A stretch of DNA of 64,000 nt from Alkaliphilus transvaalensis ATCC 700919 (GTDB taxonomy: Bacteria > Bacillota > Clostridia > Peptostreptococcales > Natronincolaceae). This document shows positions 26,759 to 36,655 of the stretch, piece by piece (position 1 is the first letter of the stretch; every line of letters begins with the position of its first letter). The notes under the pieces are model-generated. The model saw nothing but the letters and a program-made list of their open reading frames with translations, did not search any database and was not told where the DNA came from. The stretch spans positions 248,001 to 312,000 of the forward strand of contig NZ_JHYF01000006.1 of NCBI RefSeq assembly GCF_000621485.1, read 5' to 3'. The position numbers were made by a program, and so were the translations under genes.

Positions 26759-27670
26759 ATGCAAGAAGCCCTAGGTATAAGTGAAGTTGTTACTGGAAAA
26801 TGGAATAAAAATCAATACCGTATACTCAAGCGGTTAGGGGCTGGCGGTACAGCAGAGGTATTTCTGGTAGAAAGAGAGAAGGACAAACAAACCTTTGCTA
26901 TGAAGGTGAGTCAAGATAACCTGTCCCTTAACAGAGAATATCAATTACTAAGAAAGTTTCATTTTATCGAGTTCGTTGTTAATGTCCATGAAATGGATGA
27001 CTTTCATATAGGTAATGAAGTTTTTCATTACCTTTTATTAGATTATATTGATGGAGATGATCTAAAAAGTTATGTTGAAAAAGTTAAGCTTAAGATGATC
27101 ACCATTTTGGGAATTATTTTAATTATTTTAAAGGGTTTAGAAGAATTTCATAGGGCGGGGTACATCCTTGGCGATTTAAAACTTGAAAATATTATGTTTG
27201 ATCGAGAAAAAAAACAAATTAAGCTGATAGACCTAGGTGGCGTAGTGGAAAAAACTGGCACCATTAAGGAATATACTCCCGCCTACGATCGTGCCACTTG
27301 GAAATGCGGCACTAGGAAGGCAGAAGAGTCCTACGACTTATTCACTCTAACAATGATATTGGTAAAGTTAGCTGTAGGAGAAAACCTTAATCCCCATAAA
27401 GAAAGAAAAGAAGACGTATTTTTTAAAGTACAAGCTAGCGATTTGAGGGAAGAACTTAAAAAATTAATTATAGATATGATGAAAACCCAGCAATATAGTC
27501 GAAGAGAGTTTGCAAAGGAGATCAATGAATTATATAATAAAGAGAAGCATAGTCTTATAGAGCAGAGGTTGTTAAAGCGTGACAGCATCATTAATAATTT
27601 ATTTAAGGTGAGTTTAGGACTACTAATCTTAACAACATGTTTTTTACTAGTTACTAAGGGCTTAAGTTGA
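26759..27670 (+). CDS. yabT: Ser/Thr protein kinase with C-terminal membrane helix, YabT-like
   Basis: A 303-residue Hanks-type kinase with glycine loop GAGGTAEVF (about 28-36), Lys in FAMKV (about 49), catalytic loop LGDLKLENIM (about 137-146) and DLGG (about 157-160) in place of DFG. The His-Arg before the catalytic Asp is replaced by Leu-Gly, so it is a non-RD kinase. A single membrane helix ends the protein (about 280-298), as in YabT, a sporulation kinase of Bacillus. GGGAGGG at 26746-26752 fixes ATG 26759 over the upstream TTG 26744. It follows yabS and precedes tilS. Confidence 0.82.
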   Translation: MQEALGISEVVTGKWNKNQYRILKRLGAGGTAEVFLVEREKDKQTFAMKVSQDNLSLNREYQLLRKFHFIEFVVNVHEMDDFHIGNEVFHYLLLDYIDGDDLKSYVEKVKLKMITILGIILIILKGLEEFHRAGYILGDLKLENIMFDREKKQIKLIDLGGVVEKTGTIKEYTPAYDRATWKCGTRKAEESYDLFTLTMILVKLAVGENLNPHKERKEDVFFKVQASDLREELKKLIIDMMKTQQYSRREFAKEINELYNKEKHSLIEQRLLKRDSIINNLFKVSLGLLILTTCFLLVTKGLS

Positions 27671-27747
27671 TAACTTATTAGAACTATAAAAAGGAATATT
27701 TATAGTTGTGGAGAAATAATTTAAATAAAAGAATGAGGGATGACATC

Positions 27748-29139
27748 ATGAATGTAATAGACAAAATAAAAAAACGGATAGAAGAAGAACAGCTTATTAA
27801 AGCAGGGGATCGTGTTGTAGTTGCTATTTCAGGTGGTCCAGATTCAGTCTGTCTACTCCACGCCCTTCATTGTATTAGAGAGGAATTAAATATTCAATTA
27901 TATGGAGCCCATCTAAATCATAATTTTAGAGGAATAGAAGCCCTAAAAGACGCTCAATATGTTACACAATTATGTGAAGGTTTAGATATTATGAGCTTTG
28001 TCAAAAGTATAGATGTACCTCAATTTGCTAAAAATAATGGTCGTACCCTAGAAGAGGCTGGTAGAATTTTAAGATATCAGTTTTTTGATGAAGTAGCAGA
28101 AAAGGTGGGTGCAACAAAGGTTGCCGTTGCCCATAATCAGAACGACCAAGCAGAAACTGTGTTAATGAGGCTATTGAGGGGAACTGGCTTACAAGGACTG
28201 ACAGCAATCCATCATAAAAGAGGAAAAATAATAAGACCTACCCTAGATTTAACCCGTAAAGAGATAGAAGACTATTGTGAAGAACATCAGCTAGAGCCAA
28301 GGATTGATGAAACAAATCTAGAACCCATCTATCATCGCAACAAGATTCGTCTAGAATTAATTCCAATGCTAGAAAAAGAATATAATCCTAATTTAGTTGA
28401 AACATTAGCCAGGATGGCTGAAATTTTAAAAACAGATCATGATTTTATTGAACAACAGGCTAAAGATATCTACAAAATTTTAGCAAGGGAAGAAGAAGCA
28501 GGTTCGATTACATTACCTATAAACGGGGTAATTAATTTACATATGGCGTTATTGGTAAGGGTTTTAAGGTTGGCAGCAGAAACCTTAGTAGGAAAAGGGG
28601 AAGTTTTGGAGTATAGACATATACAGAATCTCTACAACCTATTAATTAACAGTGATTCAGGTCATAAGATACAATTGCCAATGGGGATCACTGCTAAGAA
28701 AAACTACCATAAGTTAACATTAACAATTAATGAAGAAAAAGAAATGTTTCCTTTTTTCTATGAATTAAATAACTTAGAAGAAGTATTCATTCCTGAAGTA
28801 AAGGGGCATTTTAGCTTTGAACTTCGGGATGCCAGTGACCTATCAGAATTACCAAGGGAACATAATTGTAAGGCTTTTGATTGGGATAAGGTTTCTCATG
28901 GCTTAATTATACGTAATCGGCGGGAGGGAGATAGATTTAGTCCCCTTGGGTTAAAGGGATCAAAAAAACTTAAGGATTTTTTAATTGATCAAAAAGTTGA
29001 ACGAATAGAACGTGACCAAATTCCTTTGATTTGTAATGGAGACGAAATTATGTGGGTAGTTGGTTATCGCATTAGCGATCAGTATAAAGTTACAAAAAAA
29101 ACAAAGCGGATTTTAAAGATAGAATTCAAAAAGAGTTAA
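27748..29139 (+). CDS. tilS: tRNA(Ile)-lysidine synthetase
   Basis: A 463-residue enzyme that modifies C34 of the minor tRNA-Ile(CAU) to lysidine with ATP and lysine. The PP-loop SGGPDSVCLLHAL (about residues 28-40), AHNQNDQAETVLMRLLRGTG, and the C-terminal region with RREGDRFSPLGLKGSKKLKD are all present. GAGGGA at 27735-27740 supports ATG 27748 over the earlier GTG 27706. In Bacillus, hprT normally lies between tilS and ftsH, but here ftsH follows directly. Confidence 0.95.
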   Translation: MNVIDKIKKRIEEEQLIKAGDRVVVAISGGPDSVCLLHALHCIREELNIQLYGAHLNHNFRGIEALKDAQYVTQLCEGLDIMSFVKSIDVPQFAKNNGRTLEEAGRILRYQFFDEVAEKVGATKVAVAHNQNDQAETVLMRLLRGTGLQGLTAIHHKRGKIIRPTLDLTRKEIEDYCEEHQLEPRIDETNLEPIYHRNKIRLELIPMLEKEYNPNLVETLARMAEILKTDHDFIEQQAKDIYKILAREEEAGSITLPINGVINLHMALLVRVLRLAAETLVGKGEVLEYRHIQNLYNLLINSDSGHKIQLPMGITAKKNYHKLTLTINEEKEMFPFFYELNNLEEVFIPEVKGHFSFELRDASDLSELPREHNCKAFDWDKVSHGLIIRNRREGDRFSPLGLKGSKKLKDFLIDQKVERIERDQIPLICNGDEIMWVVGYRISDQYKVTKKTKRILKIEFKKS

Positions 29140-29193
29140 GAAAAAGTTAATGAAAAATTAAGGAAATTTGTCATCAAAGATAGGGGTATAAAG

Positions 29194-29222
29194 TTGTTTT
29201 TAAATGGGTAGTATGGTAAAAT
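29194..29222 (+). promoter_or_regulatory. Sigma-A promoter of ftsH
   Basis: TTGTTT (29194-29199), 17-bp spacer, TAAAAT (29217-29222), about 49 bp before the TTG start. Confidence 0.5.
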
Positions 29223-29270
29223 ATTAAAATGCACTAGAAGAAACAGTTTAGTTTGAGAGGAGGACTTTTG

Positions 29271-31226
29271 TTGAGGAAATTTTTCCGAGGAGCCAGTTTT
29301 TATATCTTGATATTTATTGTGTTGTTAATTATTATTCACCAATTCGCAAGTCCACAGCAACAAGTGGTAGAAATGAAATTTTCTACGTTATATAGAGAAC
29401 TTGTAAATGGGAACGTTGAAAATATCCTTATTGTAGATCGTGCAGTAGAAGGAGAATTTTTAGATAATGGTGTATTAAAGCAATTTAGATCTTATGTACC
29501 AGAAGTATACAGTGAAGAAAGATTTACCGAAATTATCGACAACAGCATTGCAGAGGGTCTAGTGGTGGAAGGAGCACCTGTTCCTGATACGCCTTGGTTT
29601 ATTGATTTAATCCCATCGATTTTTATGGTGTTGATCTTTGTTGTCTTTTGGTTTGTGTTTATGCAACAGTCCCAAGGTGGGGGAAATAGAGTTATGTCAT
29701 TTGGTAAGAGTAGGGCAAAACTCCACAAAGAGGACGAACGTAAAAAAGTTACCTTTGAAGACATTGCAGGCCTAGATGAAGAAAAAGAAGAACTTCAAGA
29801 ATTAGTTGATTTCTTAAGAAATCCAAGAAAATATATCGAGTTAGGAGCAAGAATACCAAAAGGGATTCTAATGGTTGGACCGCCAGGAACGGGTAAAACC
29901 TATTTAACTAAGGCAGTAGCAGGAGAGGCAGGCGTGCCCTTCTTTAGCATCAGTGGTTCCGATTTCGTAGAAATGTTTGTAGGGGTAGGAGCTTCAAGAG
30001 TAAGAGACTTATTTGAGCAAGCTAAGAAAAATTCACCTTGTATTATTTTCATTGATGAGATTGATGCGGTGGGTAGAAGAAGAGGTGCCGGTCTTGGTGG
30101 AGGCCACGATGAAAGAGAACAAACCCTTAATCAGTTGTTAGTTGAAATGGATGGGTTTGGAATCAATGAAGGAATTATCATTGTAGCTGCAACCAACCGT
30201 CCTGATATACTTGACCCAGCCTTATTACGTCCAGGTCGTTTTGACCGACAAGTCTTAGTTGGTGCACCTGATATTAGGGGAAGAGAAGCGATATTAAAGG
30301 TCCATTCTAAAGGTAAGCCATTGGCAGAAGATGTTAATCTTAAAGTGTTAGCTAGGAGAACTCCTGGGTTTACACCGGCTGATATTGAAAACTTAATGAA
30401 TGAGGCAGCCTTATTAACTGCTAGAAAAAATGAAAAGAAAATTAAAATGTCAACAATAGAAGAAGCGATTACAAAAGTAATTGCTGGGGTTGAAAAGAAG
30501 AGTAGGGTTATTAGTGAAAAGGAACGTAAATTAACAGCATATCACGAAGCAGGTCATGCAGTTGTTGCAACATTAACGCCAAACGTTGATCCTGTTCACC
30601 AAGTAACTATTATTCCAAGGGGAAGAGCTGGTGGTTTCACGATGATCCTTCCTAAGGAAGATAAATATTATACAACAAAAGGTGAAATGGAATCCCACAT
30701 TGTACATTTACTTGGGGGAAGAGTAGCTGAAAAATTAGTATTAGACGATATTAGTACAGGAGCCTCTAATGACCTTCAAAGGGTAACCTCAATTGCTAGG
30801 GCTATGGTTACACAATACGGTATGAGCGAAAAGATTGGTCCTTTAGCATTAGGTGGCGGCGAAGAAGAAGTATTCTTAGGTAGAGACATTGGTTCTAAGA
30901 AGGACTATTCCGAAGAAGTAGCATCTGAAATAGATCATGAAATTAGAAATATTGTTTATGCTGCTTATGATTTAACAGAAAAACTTTTAACAGAAAACAT
31001 GGATAAACTTCATATTGTAGCTAAAGCCCTATTAAAGGTGGAGACCTTAGATGCAGATATGTATGATATGGTCTTTACTGGAAAGTTAGTAATTGCAGAT
31101 GAAGATACCCTTGATGATGTTGAAAGAAAATATAAAGAATTAAGAGCACAAGAAAATAAGTCAGTAGATCTTGAAAAGAAAGATGATGAAGAAAAAAAGA
31201 TAGATATTGACAAGAATAATGACTAA
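29271..31226 (+). CDS. ftsH: ATP-dependent zinc metalloprotease FtsH
   Basis: A 651-residue membrane AAA+ protease. Two N-terminal helices (about 7-23 and 104-125) flank an outside domain. Then come Walker A GPPGTGKT (about 204-211), Walker [12 protein letters not shown], the second region of homology with NRPD...LLRPGRFDR, and the zinc site HEAGH (about 425-429). The tail is rich in Lys, Asp and Glu. The gene starts with TTG: GGAGG at 29259-29263 is 7 nt before TTG 29271 (4 nt before TTG 29268). It degrades membrane and regulatory proteins. Followed by a terminator. Confidence 0.97.
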   Translation: MRKFFRGASFYILIFIVLLIIIHQFASPQQQVVEMKFSTLYRELVNGNVENILIVDRAVEGEFLDNGVLKQFRSYVPEVYSEERFTEIIDNSIAEGLVVEGAPVPDTPWFIDLIPSIFMVLIFVVFWFVFMQQSQGGGNRVMSFGKSRAKLHKEDERKKVTFEDIAGLDEEKEELQELVDFLRNPRKYIELGARIPKGILMVGPPGTGKTYLTKAVAGEAGVPFFSISGSDFVEMFVGVGASRVRDLFEQAKKNSPCIIFIDEIDAVGRRRGAGLGGGHDEREQTLNQLLVEMDGFGINEGIIIVAATNRPDILDPALLRPGRFDRQVLVGAPDIRGREAILKVHSKGKPLAEDVNLKVLARRTPGFTPADIENLMNEAALLTARKNEKKIKMSTIEEAITKVIAGVEKKSRVISEKERKLTAYHEAGHAVVATLTPNVDPVHQVTIIPRGRAGGFTMILPKEDKYYTTKGEMESHIVHLLGGRVAEKLVLDDISTGASNDLQRVTSIARAMVTQYGMSEKIGPLALGGGEEEVFLGRDIGSKKDYSEEVASEIDHEIRNIVYAAYDLTEKLLTENMDKLHIVAKALLKVETLDADMYDMVFTGKLVIADEDTLDDVERKYKELRAQENKSVDLEKKDDEEKKIDIDKNND

Positions 31227-31237
31227 TAGCTTTTTAA

Positions 31238-31269
31238 TGACCTTGGAAACTTACTTTCAAGGTCATTTT
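31238..31269 (+). terminator. Terminator of ftsH
   Basis: TGACCTTG (31238-31245) with CAAGGTCA (31258-31265), then TTTT. Marks the left border of the catabolic blocks. Confidence 0.85.
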
Positions 31270-31337
31270 CTCGTATTAATCCAAAGTATAGGACTATCAG
31301 TTAAGGTAAATTTCAATATAAAAGGAGCGTAAGGAAA

Positions 31338-32180
31338 ATGAGACAGGTAAATTGCCAAGAGATCATCGAAGAGATTAAGAAACTTTGTATTCATATGAAT
31401 ATCCATATGGAGGAAGACCTCAAAAAAGTGTTGGAAGAGTCAATTGCTAAAGAAAACTCTCCCCTTGGAAGGGAAATATTAAAAGACTTGATGAATAATC
31501 AAGAAATTGCTGCTAAAGAAGATCTACCCCTATGTCAAGATACAGGGATGGTAGTAGCTTTTGTAGAAGTGGGACAGGAAGTTCAAATTGTTAATGGAAA
31601 CTTAACTGAAGCTATTAATGAAGGTGTAAGGAGAGGGTATGAAGAGGGTTTTTTAAGAAAATCAGTTGTCGAATGTCCCCTCAGAAGAAAAAATACTGGA
31701 GACAATACGCCGGTAATTATCCACTATGATATGGTAGAGGGAAATCAACTCAAGATTAAATTGGGAGCAAAGGGTTTTGGAAGTGAAAACATGAGTGCTA
31801 TCAAAATGCTGAAGCCACTAGACGGGGTAACAGGAGTAAAAAACTTTATCCTTGACACCATCAAAAAAGCAGGAGGGAATTGTTGTCCTCCTATTATAGT
31901 GGGAGTAGGTATCGGTGGAACTTTTGAGCGGGCTGCAGAAATAGCAAAGAAGGCTCTTTTAAGGAATATCGGAGAAAAAAATAAAGATCAGTACATTGCA
32001 TCAATTGAGGATGAACTTCTAGATGAAATTAATCAACTGGGAATTGGCCCCCAGGGGTTTGGAGGAAGAACTACTGCTTTAGCTGTTCATGTAGAGACAT
32101 TTCCTACCCATATAGCAGGTTTGCCAGTAGCTGTGAATATTAATTGCCATGCTTCAAGACATGGTGAAATTATACTATAA
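31338..32180 (+). CDS. Fumarate hydratase, class I, alpha subunit
   Basis: A 280-residue alpha subunit of an iron-sulfur hydro-lyase (class I fumarase or L-tartrate dehydratase). Candidate cluster cysteines are in LCQDTGM (about residue 62), GGNCCPP (about 182) and NINCHASRHG near the end. The reaction is malate to fumarate, or the reverse. AAGGAGCG precedes the ATG. It pairs with the beta subunit 29 bp downstream. The neighbouring succinate-to-propionate genes make fumarase the better choice over tartrate dehydratase. Confidence 0.9.
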   Translation: MRQVNCQEIIEEIKKLCIHMNIHMEEDLKKVLEESIAKENSPLGREILKDLMNNQEIAAKEDLPLCQDTGMVVAFVEVGQEVQIVNGNLTEAINEGVRRGYEEGFLRKSVVECPLRRKNTGDNTPVIIHYDMVEGNQLKIKLGAKGFGSENMSAIKMLKPLDGVTGVKNFILDTIKKAGGNCCPPIIVGVGIGGTFERAAEIAKKALLRNIGEKNKDQYIASIEDELLDEINQLGIGPQGFGGRTTALAVHVETFPTHIAGLPVAVNINCHASRHGEIIL

Positions 32181-32209
32181 ATGGTTTAGATAAAGGAGGC
32201 ATTAACCTA

Positions 32210-32773
32210 ATGAATACCTATCACATTACAGTACCCATAGATGAAAACCTGATTCATAAATTGAAGGCAGGGGATAAAGTGTTTTTAAGTGGCTATATTT
32301 ATACTGCAAGGGATGCGGCCCACGATAGATTACTTAAAGAAATTTCAGAAGGAAAAAATTTACCCTTTCCTTTAGAGGGAGAGCTGATTTATTATGTAGG
32401 GCCTACCCCAGCACCACAAGGTAAAGTAATTGGATCTGCTGGTCCTACCACCAGTTCAAGAATGGATGTACCAACAGTCACCCTTCTAGATAGAGGCTTA
32501 AGGGGGATGATTGGAAAAGGGAATAGAAGTAAAGAAGTAATAGAAGCCATTAAAGAAAATAAAGGGGTTTATTTTGCTGCAATTGGTGGTGCAGGTGCAT
32601 TAATAGCAAACACAATTAAGGAATCAGAACTAATTGCTTATGAAGATCTAGGTACCGAAGCGATCAGGAGACTAAAGGTGGAGGACCTTCCTGTAATTGT
32701 TGCCATAGACTCCGACGGAAATAACCTTTATGAAATGGGACCTCAAATGTATAGAGAAAATTTTTGTAGTTAA
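32210..32773 (+). CDS. Fumarate hydratase, class I, beta subunit
   Basis: A 187-residue beta subunit, the swivelling C-terminal domain of class I fumarases. Family segments are LSGYIYTARDAAHDRLL, VGPTPAPQGKVIGSAGPTTS and FAAIGGAGALIANTIKE. It contacts the substrate held on the alpha-subunit iron-sulfur cluster. AAGGAGGC precedes the ATG. No terminator is evident after it. Confidence 0.92.
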   Translation: MNTYHITVPIDENLIHKLKAGDKVFLSGYIYTARDAAHDRLLKEISEGKNLPFPLEGELIYYVGPTPAPQGKVIGSAGPTTSSRMDVPTVTLLDRGLRGMIGKGNRSKEVIEAIKENKGVYFAAIGGAGALIANTIKESELIAYEDLGTEAIRRLKVEDLPVIVAIDSDGNNLYEMGPQMYRENFCS

Positions 32774-32916
32774 TTTTGCTAAAATAATTACGGTTATCTA
32801 AAGAATATAAATTCATAAATTGATTTAAGTTTAGAATTTGATTACAATTTTTATAAATGAAGAAATTACATAATACCATAAATTTAAATTTATATTCATT
32901 TTATGTATAGATATTA

Positions 32917-32997
32917 CTCATTGAACACCAAACAGTGAAGTTTGCCTTTTGCATTAATATAAAAATAATGTTAATTATGCAATTTCATCAAATGAAA
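32917..32997 (+). repeat. Dispersed intergenic repeat R1, copy 2
   Basis: Close match to 4261-4341 over about 81 bp, including TTGAACAC, CAGTGAAG and the TTGCAT...ATGCAA arms. It lies 215 bp before the MFS gene in a 438-bp gap (32774-33211) that otherwise holds AT-rich DNA and a TATAAT at 33157-33162. Confidence 0.7.
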
Positions 32998-33211
32998 TTT
33001 TAATAAATTAAAGCCAAGTTATCATTAGAATATTTATTCTTCAAATCATACTAAATATTCTAATGAAGAGTGAATTGAGACAAACATTGAGTCGTTGTCT
33101 AAATATTTACAGACAGAATTATCAAAAAAATCTCTTCTCAAAGGTGAAAATTAGTATATAATGATATTGATTATGGTAAAAAATCTGATTATGATGAGGA
33201 GAGAATATATT

Positions 33212-34465
33212 ATGTCAAAAGATTTTGCACGTCGAGGTTGGGTTGTTACTTTGGCGGGAATGGGAGTCAACTCCATGCTGGGAACCCTCTATGCTTGGGG
33301 GGTTATATCAGCTGCTTTAATTGATCAATTGGACTGGAATGCTACACAAACACAAATCCCCTATATGGTGGCCTGTGCAATCTTTGCATTATCAATGGTG
33401 CCAGGTGGCAGGTTTCAAGACAAGCTAGGCCCAAAACCAGTTCTCATTACATCTGCAATTTTAGCAGGAATCGGATTTATCTTTGCAGGTATGTTTTTAA
33501 CTGTTGTAACTTTAACGATATTCTTCGGAATCGTCTTTGGCGCATCGATGGGATTAGGTTATGCTACACCAACGCCAGCAGCTGTTAAATGGTTTGAACC
33601 TAGCAAAAGGGGTGTAATATCGGGTATTGTTGTAAGTGGTTTTGGTTTAGCACCAGTTTTTATAGCACCATTAACCACCAATCTACTAGAACGATTCGGT
33701 ATTCAGAGTACCTTTTATGTTCTGGGCATTGGTTTTTGTATAGGGATATTAACTTTATCTCGATTTATTAGTAATCCACCAAAAGAGTATGTCGATGAAT
33801 TAGCAGCTAAAACTGTTCTTGAAAATAACAAACAAGGGATCAGTTCTAGTAAAACTGTAAAGGTTGACTACGAATGGAAGGAAGTTCTTAAAACAAAACA
33901 GTTCTACTTATTATGGACAATGTTTTGCTTTGGAACTTTTGCAGGGTTATTAATTATCGGTCAATTATCAAAAATTGGGCTAGAACAAGCCGGTATTACC
34001 AATGGTTTTATTTTAGTAGCCATCTATGCAATTTTTAATGCCAGTGGACGAGTAGGATGTGGGATTATTTCTGATAAATTAGGTAGAATGAAAACCCTCT
34101 TCATTATGTTTGTTCTGCAAGTACTAATATATATTCTATTCCCTGGTTTAAACCAACCAATTACCCTAATTATGGGGGTAGCTGTGGTAGGCTTCACCTT
34201 CGGAGGAATGCTTACAATTTTCCCTGCTTCAACAGGGGACTATTTTGGGATGAAGAGTTTTGGGGTTAATTTTGGTATGGTTATTACTGCATGGGGTGTC
34301 GGCGGTGTTTTAGGGCCTTTACTAGGTGGAATTGTTCGTGATCATACAGGAACCTACGTATTAAGCTATGGGGTATCGGCTGTATTAAGTGCATTGGGGG
34401 CTATACTTTGTCTAATTACGAAAGCGCCTCAAGAAAGGAAAATAAGCGAAAAGACGACTTCTTAA
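33212..34465 (+). CDS. MFS transporter, oxalate:formate antiporter-like
   Basis: A 417-residue major facilitator protein with 12 predicted helices. The opening RRGWVVTLAGMGVNSMLGTL and LYAWGVISAAL, and the loop GGRFQDKLGPKPV (the MFS motif A equivalent), are typical of the OFA family. OFA members carry small carboxylates; oxalate and formate are examples, not proven here. GAGGAGAG 8 nt upstream fixes ATG 33212 over the earlier in-frame starts. Its place between fumarase and propionate genes suggests an organic acid or its product. Confidence 0.82.
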   Translation: MSKDFARRGWVVTLAGMGVNSMLGTLYAWGVISAALIDQLDWNATQTQIPYMVACAIFALSMVPGGRFQDKLGPKPVLITSAILAGIGFIFAGMFLTVVTLTIFFGIVFGASMGLGYATPTPAAVKWFEPSKRGVISGIVVSGFGLAPVFIAPLTTNLLERFGIQSTFYVLGIGFCIGILTLSRFISNPPKEYVDELAAKTVLENNKQGISSSKTVKVDYEWKEVLKTKQFYLLWTMFCFGTFAGLLIIGQLSKIGLEQAGITNGFILVAIYAIFNASGRVGCGIISDKLGRMKTLFIMFVLQVLIYILFPGLNQPITLIMGVAVVGFTFGGMLTIFPASTGDYFGMKSFGVNFGMVITAWGVGGVLGPLLGGIVRDHTGTYVLSYGVSAVLSALGAILCLITKAPQERKISEKTTS

Positions 34466-34722
34466 AGATAAATCCCATGAGTTAAGAATAACGAATTTTC
34501 AAGTTAGGATTTCCTATGTATAAGAACAAGTAGGTTATGATATATTTTGATTTATGAAAGTAACTTGACAGAAAAAAATATTTTTTTATAAAATTTAAAA
34601 AAATAAGAGGAATTGTTTAGTTTAAAAAGAATATAATGTACTAGCTATAAAATTTAATACAAGATTAATTTATTGCTGGATTTTTATCTAAAGAATTTCC
34701 GTTCTTGTACCATAAAAATCAG
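34466..34722. other. AT-rich gap with no gene seen
   Basis: No frame with a ribosome site, no repeat and no known RNA motif was found between the MFS stop and the terminator at 34723. It may be a long 3' untranslated region. Confidence 0.6.
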
Positions 34723-34755
34723 AAGGCCATAGAGTATTGTCTATGGCCTTTTTTG
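34723..34755 (+). terminator. Terminator before the AspT-family gene
   Basis: AAGGCCATAGA (34723-34733) with TCTATGGCCTT (34740-34750), 6-nt loop, then TTTTT. It could end the MFS transcript or act as an attenuator in the AspT leader. Confidence 0.85.
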
Positions 34756-34945
34756 ATTGGCTTTACTTAAAGTAAATGATAGGAAGTTTAATTTTACCAT
34801 AATCAAAGTGTAGAAGATGTAAGTAACAAGTAATAATTAATAAGTAAGAGGAAGAGGTAAGCTATAAGGAGGGGATAAGTAGCAAAGGAAAACATTTGCA
34901 GATAATTGTTAAAAAAATAACATGAAACACAAAGGGGGAGTTGAA

Positions 34946-36334
34946 GTGTCGCAATTAATAACTTTTGATTTTACTGCTTGGGTTACTAGTCCATTCATAT
35001 TGATGTTTGTAGCGGTATTTACAGGTGTTTTATTTGGAAATGTTAGAATCGGAAAGTTCAACTTTGGTGCATCAGGGTGTCTATTTACCGGGCTCTTACT
35101 GGGATGGCTAGTTTATACATATGGCACTGGAATTGAAGAAGGCCAAAGGGGATATGGAGCAGCCCAAAGCATGATTTCCGCAGGTGTAGTACCTTCCACC
35201 TTTTTTACTTTGTTTTTAGTTTTCTTTGTGGTTGCAGTCGGTTTATTAGCGGCAAAAGATTTAGGAGCTGTATTAAAAAAATATGGTGGCAAGTTTGTTA
35301 TATTAGGATTCTTAATTACCCTATCAAGTGCAATTGCAACCTATGGGATGGTATTAATAAGCCCTGCTAACAACCCATATGAAGTATCGGGAGTTTATAC
35401 AGGGGCCTTAACAAGCTCTCCTGGCTTAGCAGCTGCAATAGAAACTGCTAGGAATCACGCAACGGCTCGGGTGAATGCCTTTGAGAATGCAACTACTGAT
35501 GAAAAAGAGAAGTTTGTGAATATATTAGACCCTACAGGGGAGATTTCACCAGAAGCCTTATTAACTTTGACTAGTGAACAGAAATCTGCCTTTGTGAAAA
35601 ATGCTGAAGCAGGCATTGGTCTAGGTTATGCAGTAGGATATCCCTTCGGAGTAATTGTCGTTATTATTGCCATCAACTTTTTCCCTAAAATATTCCGTAT
35701 GGATATAGCTGCCGAAAGGAAACGCTTTTCCCAGGAAATGAAAGAAGCTAGGTCGATGGTTAAGGGAGGAAAAGATATACCTGAAACGAGTTTTGATATT
35801 ATCGCCTATGCTGTTGCATGTTTCTTTGGTTTTAGTCTGGGGCTTGTTAATATCTATATGGGACCTTTATTGGGGTACTTTAGCCTAGGCGCAACTGGTG
35901 GAGCTTTAATCGGATCACTTATTTTAGGTTATATAGGCAAAATAGGGCCGATTAACTTTAGGATGAACTCAAAAATTTTAGGTGTAATAAGAGAGTTATC
36001 CTTGTGCTTCTTTTTAGCAATAGTGGGACTACGTTATGGATTCAGAGTTTTCGAAGCGATTTTAGGAAATGGATTACCATTGGCTTTAATCTCCCTATTT
36101 GTTGGAATGGTCGGTATTTTGGTAGGTTATTTGGTAGGAAGATACGTGTTTAAACTTAACTGGATTATGCTGGCGGGAGCTATTTGTGGAGGAATGACCT
36201 CTACTCCTGGTTTAGGGGTAGCAATTGATTCCCTAGAAAGTGATGACCCGGCTGCAGGTTATGGCGCGGTATACCCCTTTGCCCTACTGGGTATGGTGCT
36301 TTTCACCATCATATTACATAAGCTACCTATGTAA
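34946..36334 (+). CDS. AspT/YidE-family transporter
   Basis: A 462-residue membrane protein with about ten helices. It has the two repeated signature loops of the aspartate:alanine exchanger family: GALTSSPGLAAA (about 152-163) and GAICGGMTSTPGLGVAI (about 414-430), separated by a cytosolic stretch. AspT exchanges a dicarboxylate for a monocarboxylate-sized partner. In this block a succinate/propionate or fumarate/succinate exchange is plausible but is inference. GGGGGAG at 34934-34940 supports GTG 34946 over ATG 34922. Confidence 0.78.
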   Translation: MSQLITFDFTAWVTSPFILMFVAVFTGVLFGNVRIGKFNFGASGCLFTGLLLGWLVYTYGTGIEEGQRGYGAAQSMISAGVVPSTFFTLFLVFFVVAVGLLAAKDLGAVLKKYGGKFVILGFLITLSSAIATYGMVLISPANNPYEVSGVYTGALTSSPGLAAAIETARNHATARVNAFENATTDEKEKFVNILDPTGEISPEALLTLTSEQKSAFVKNAEAGIGLGYAVGYPFGVIVVIIAINFFPKIFRMDIAAERKRFSQEMKEARSMVKGGKDIPETSFDIIAYAVACFFGFSLGLVNIYMGPLLGYFSLGATGGALIGSLILGYIGKIGPINFRMNSKILGVIRELSLCFFLAIVGLRYGFRVFEAILGNGLPLALISLFVGMVGILVGYLVGRYVFKLNWIMLAGAICGGMTSTPGLGVAIDSLESDDPAAGYGAVYPFALLGMVLFTIILHKLPM

Positions 36335-36432
36335 CTTTTACAAGAACATGATGGATAAGCGGGATAGATTAAGTGGAGATATAATTGGAGAAAAACTAGT
36401 TTAAGGAAAAGAGGAAAAACACAAAGATTACA

Positions 36433-36510
36433 GAAACAAAGATTAAAGAAGCAAAATTTAAAGAAACAAAGATTAAAGAAGCAAAATTTAAAGAAACAAA
36501 GATTAAAGAA
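36433..36510. repeat. Tandem repeat, 30-bp purine-rich unit, 2.6 copies
   Basis: The unit GAAACAAAGATTAAAGAAGC plus AAAATTTAAA repeats at 36433-36462, 36463-36492 and partly to 36510. It lies in the 321-bp gap before the DUF3870 gene; the rest of the gap is also A-rich and shows no gene. Confidence 0.9.
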
Positions 36511-36655
36511 AATAAAAGAAAGAAAAAGTTAAAAACAGAAATTAAAGAACAAAAATTTTAAAAATAATAGAGAATAGAGAGAACCTTACCCTTACTTTAT
36601 TGATATTTCATAGGGAAAGCCGAGAAAAATATGAATTAGAAAAGGAGTGGTCAGA

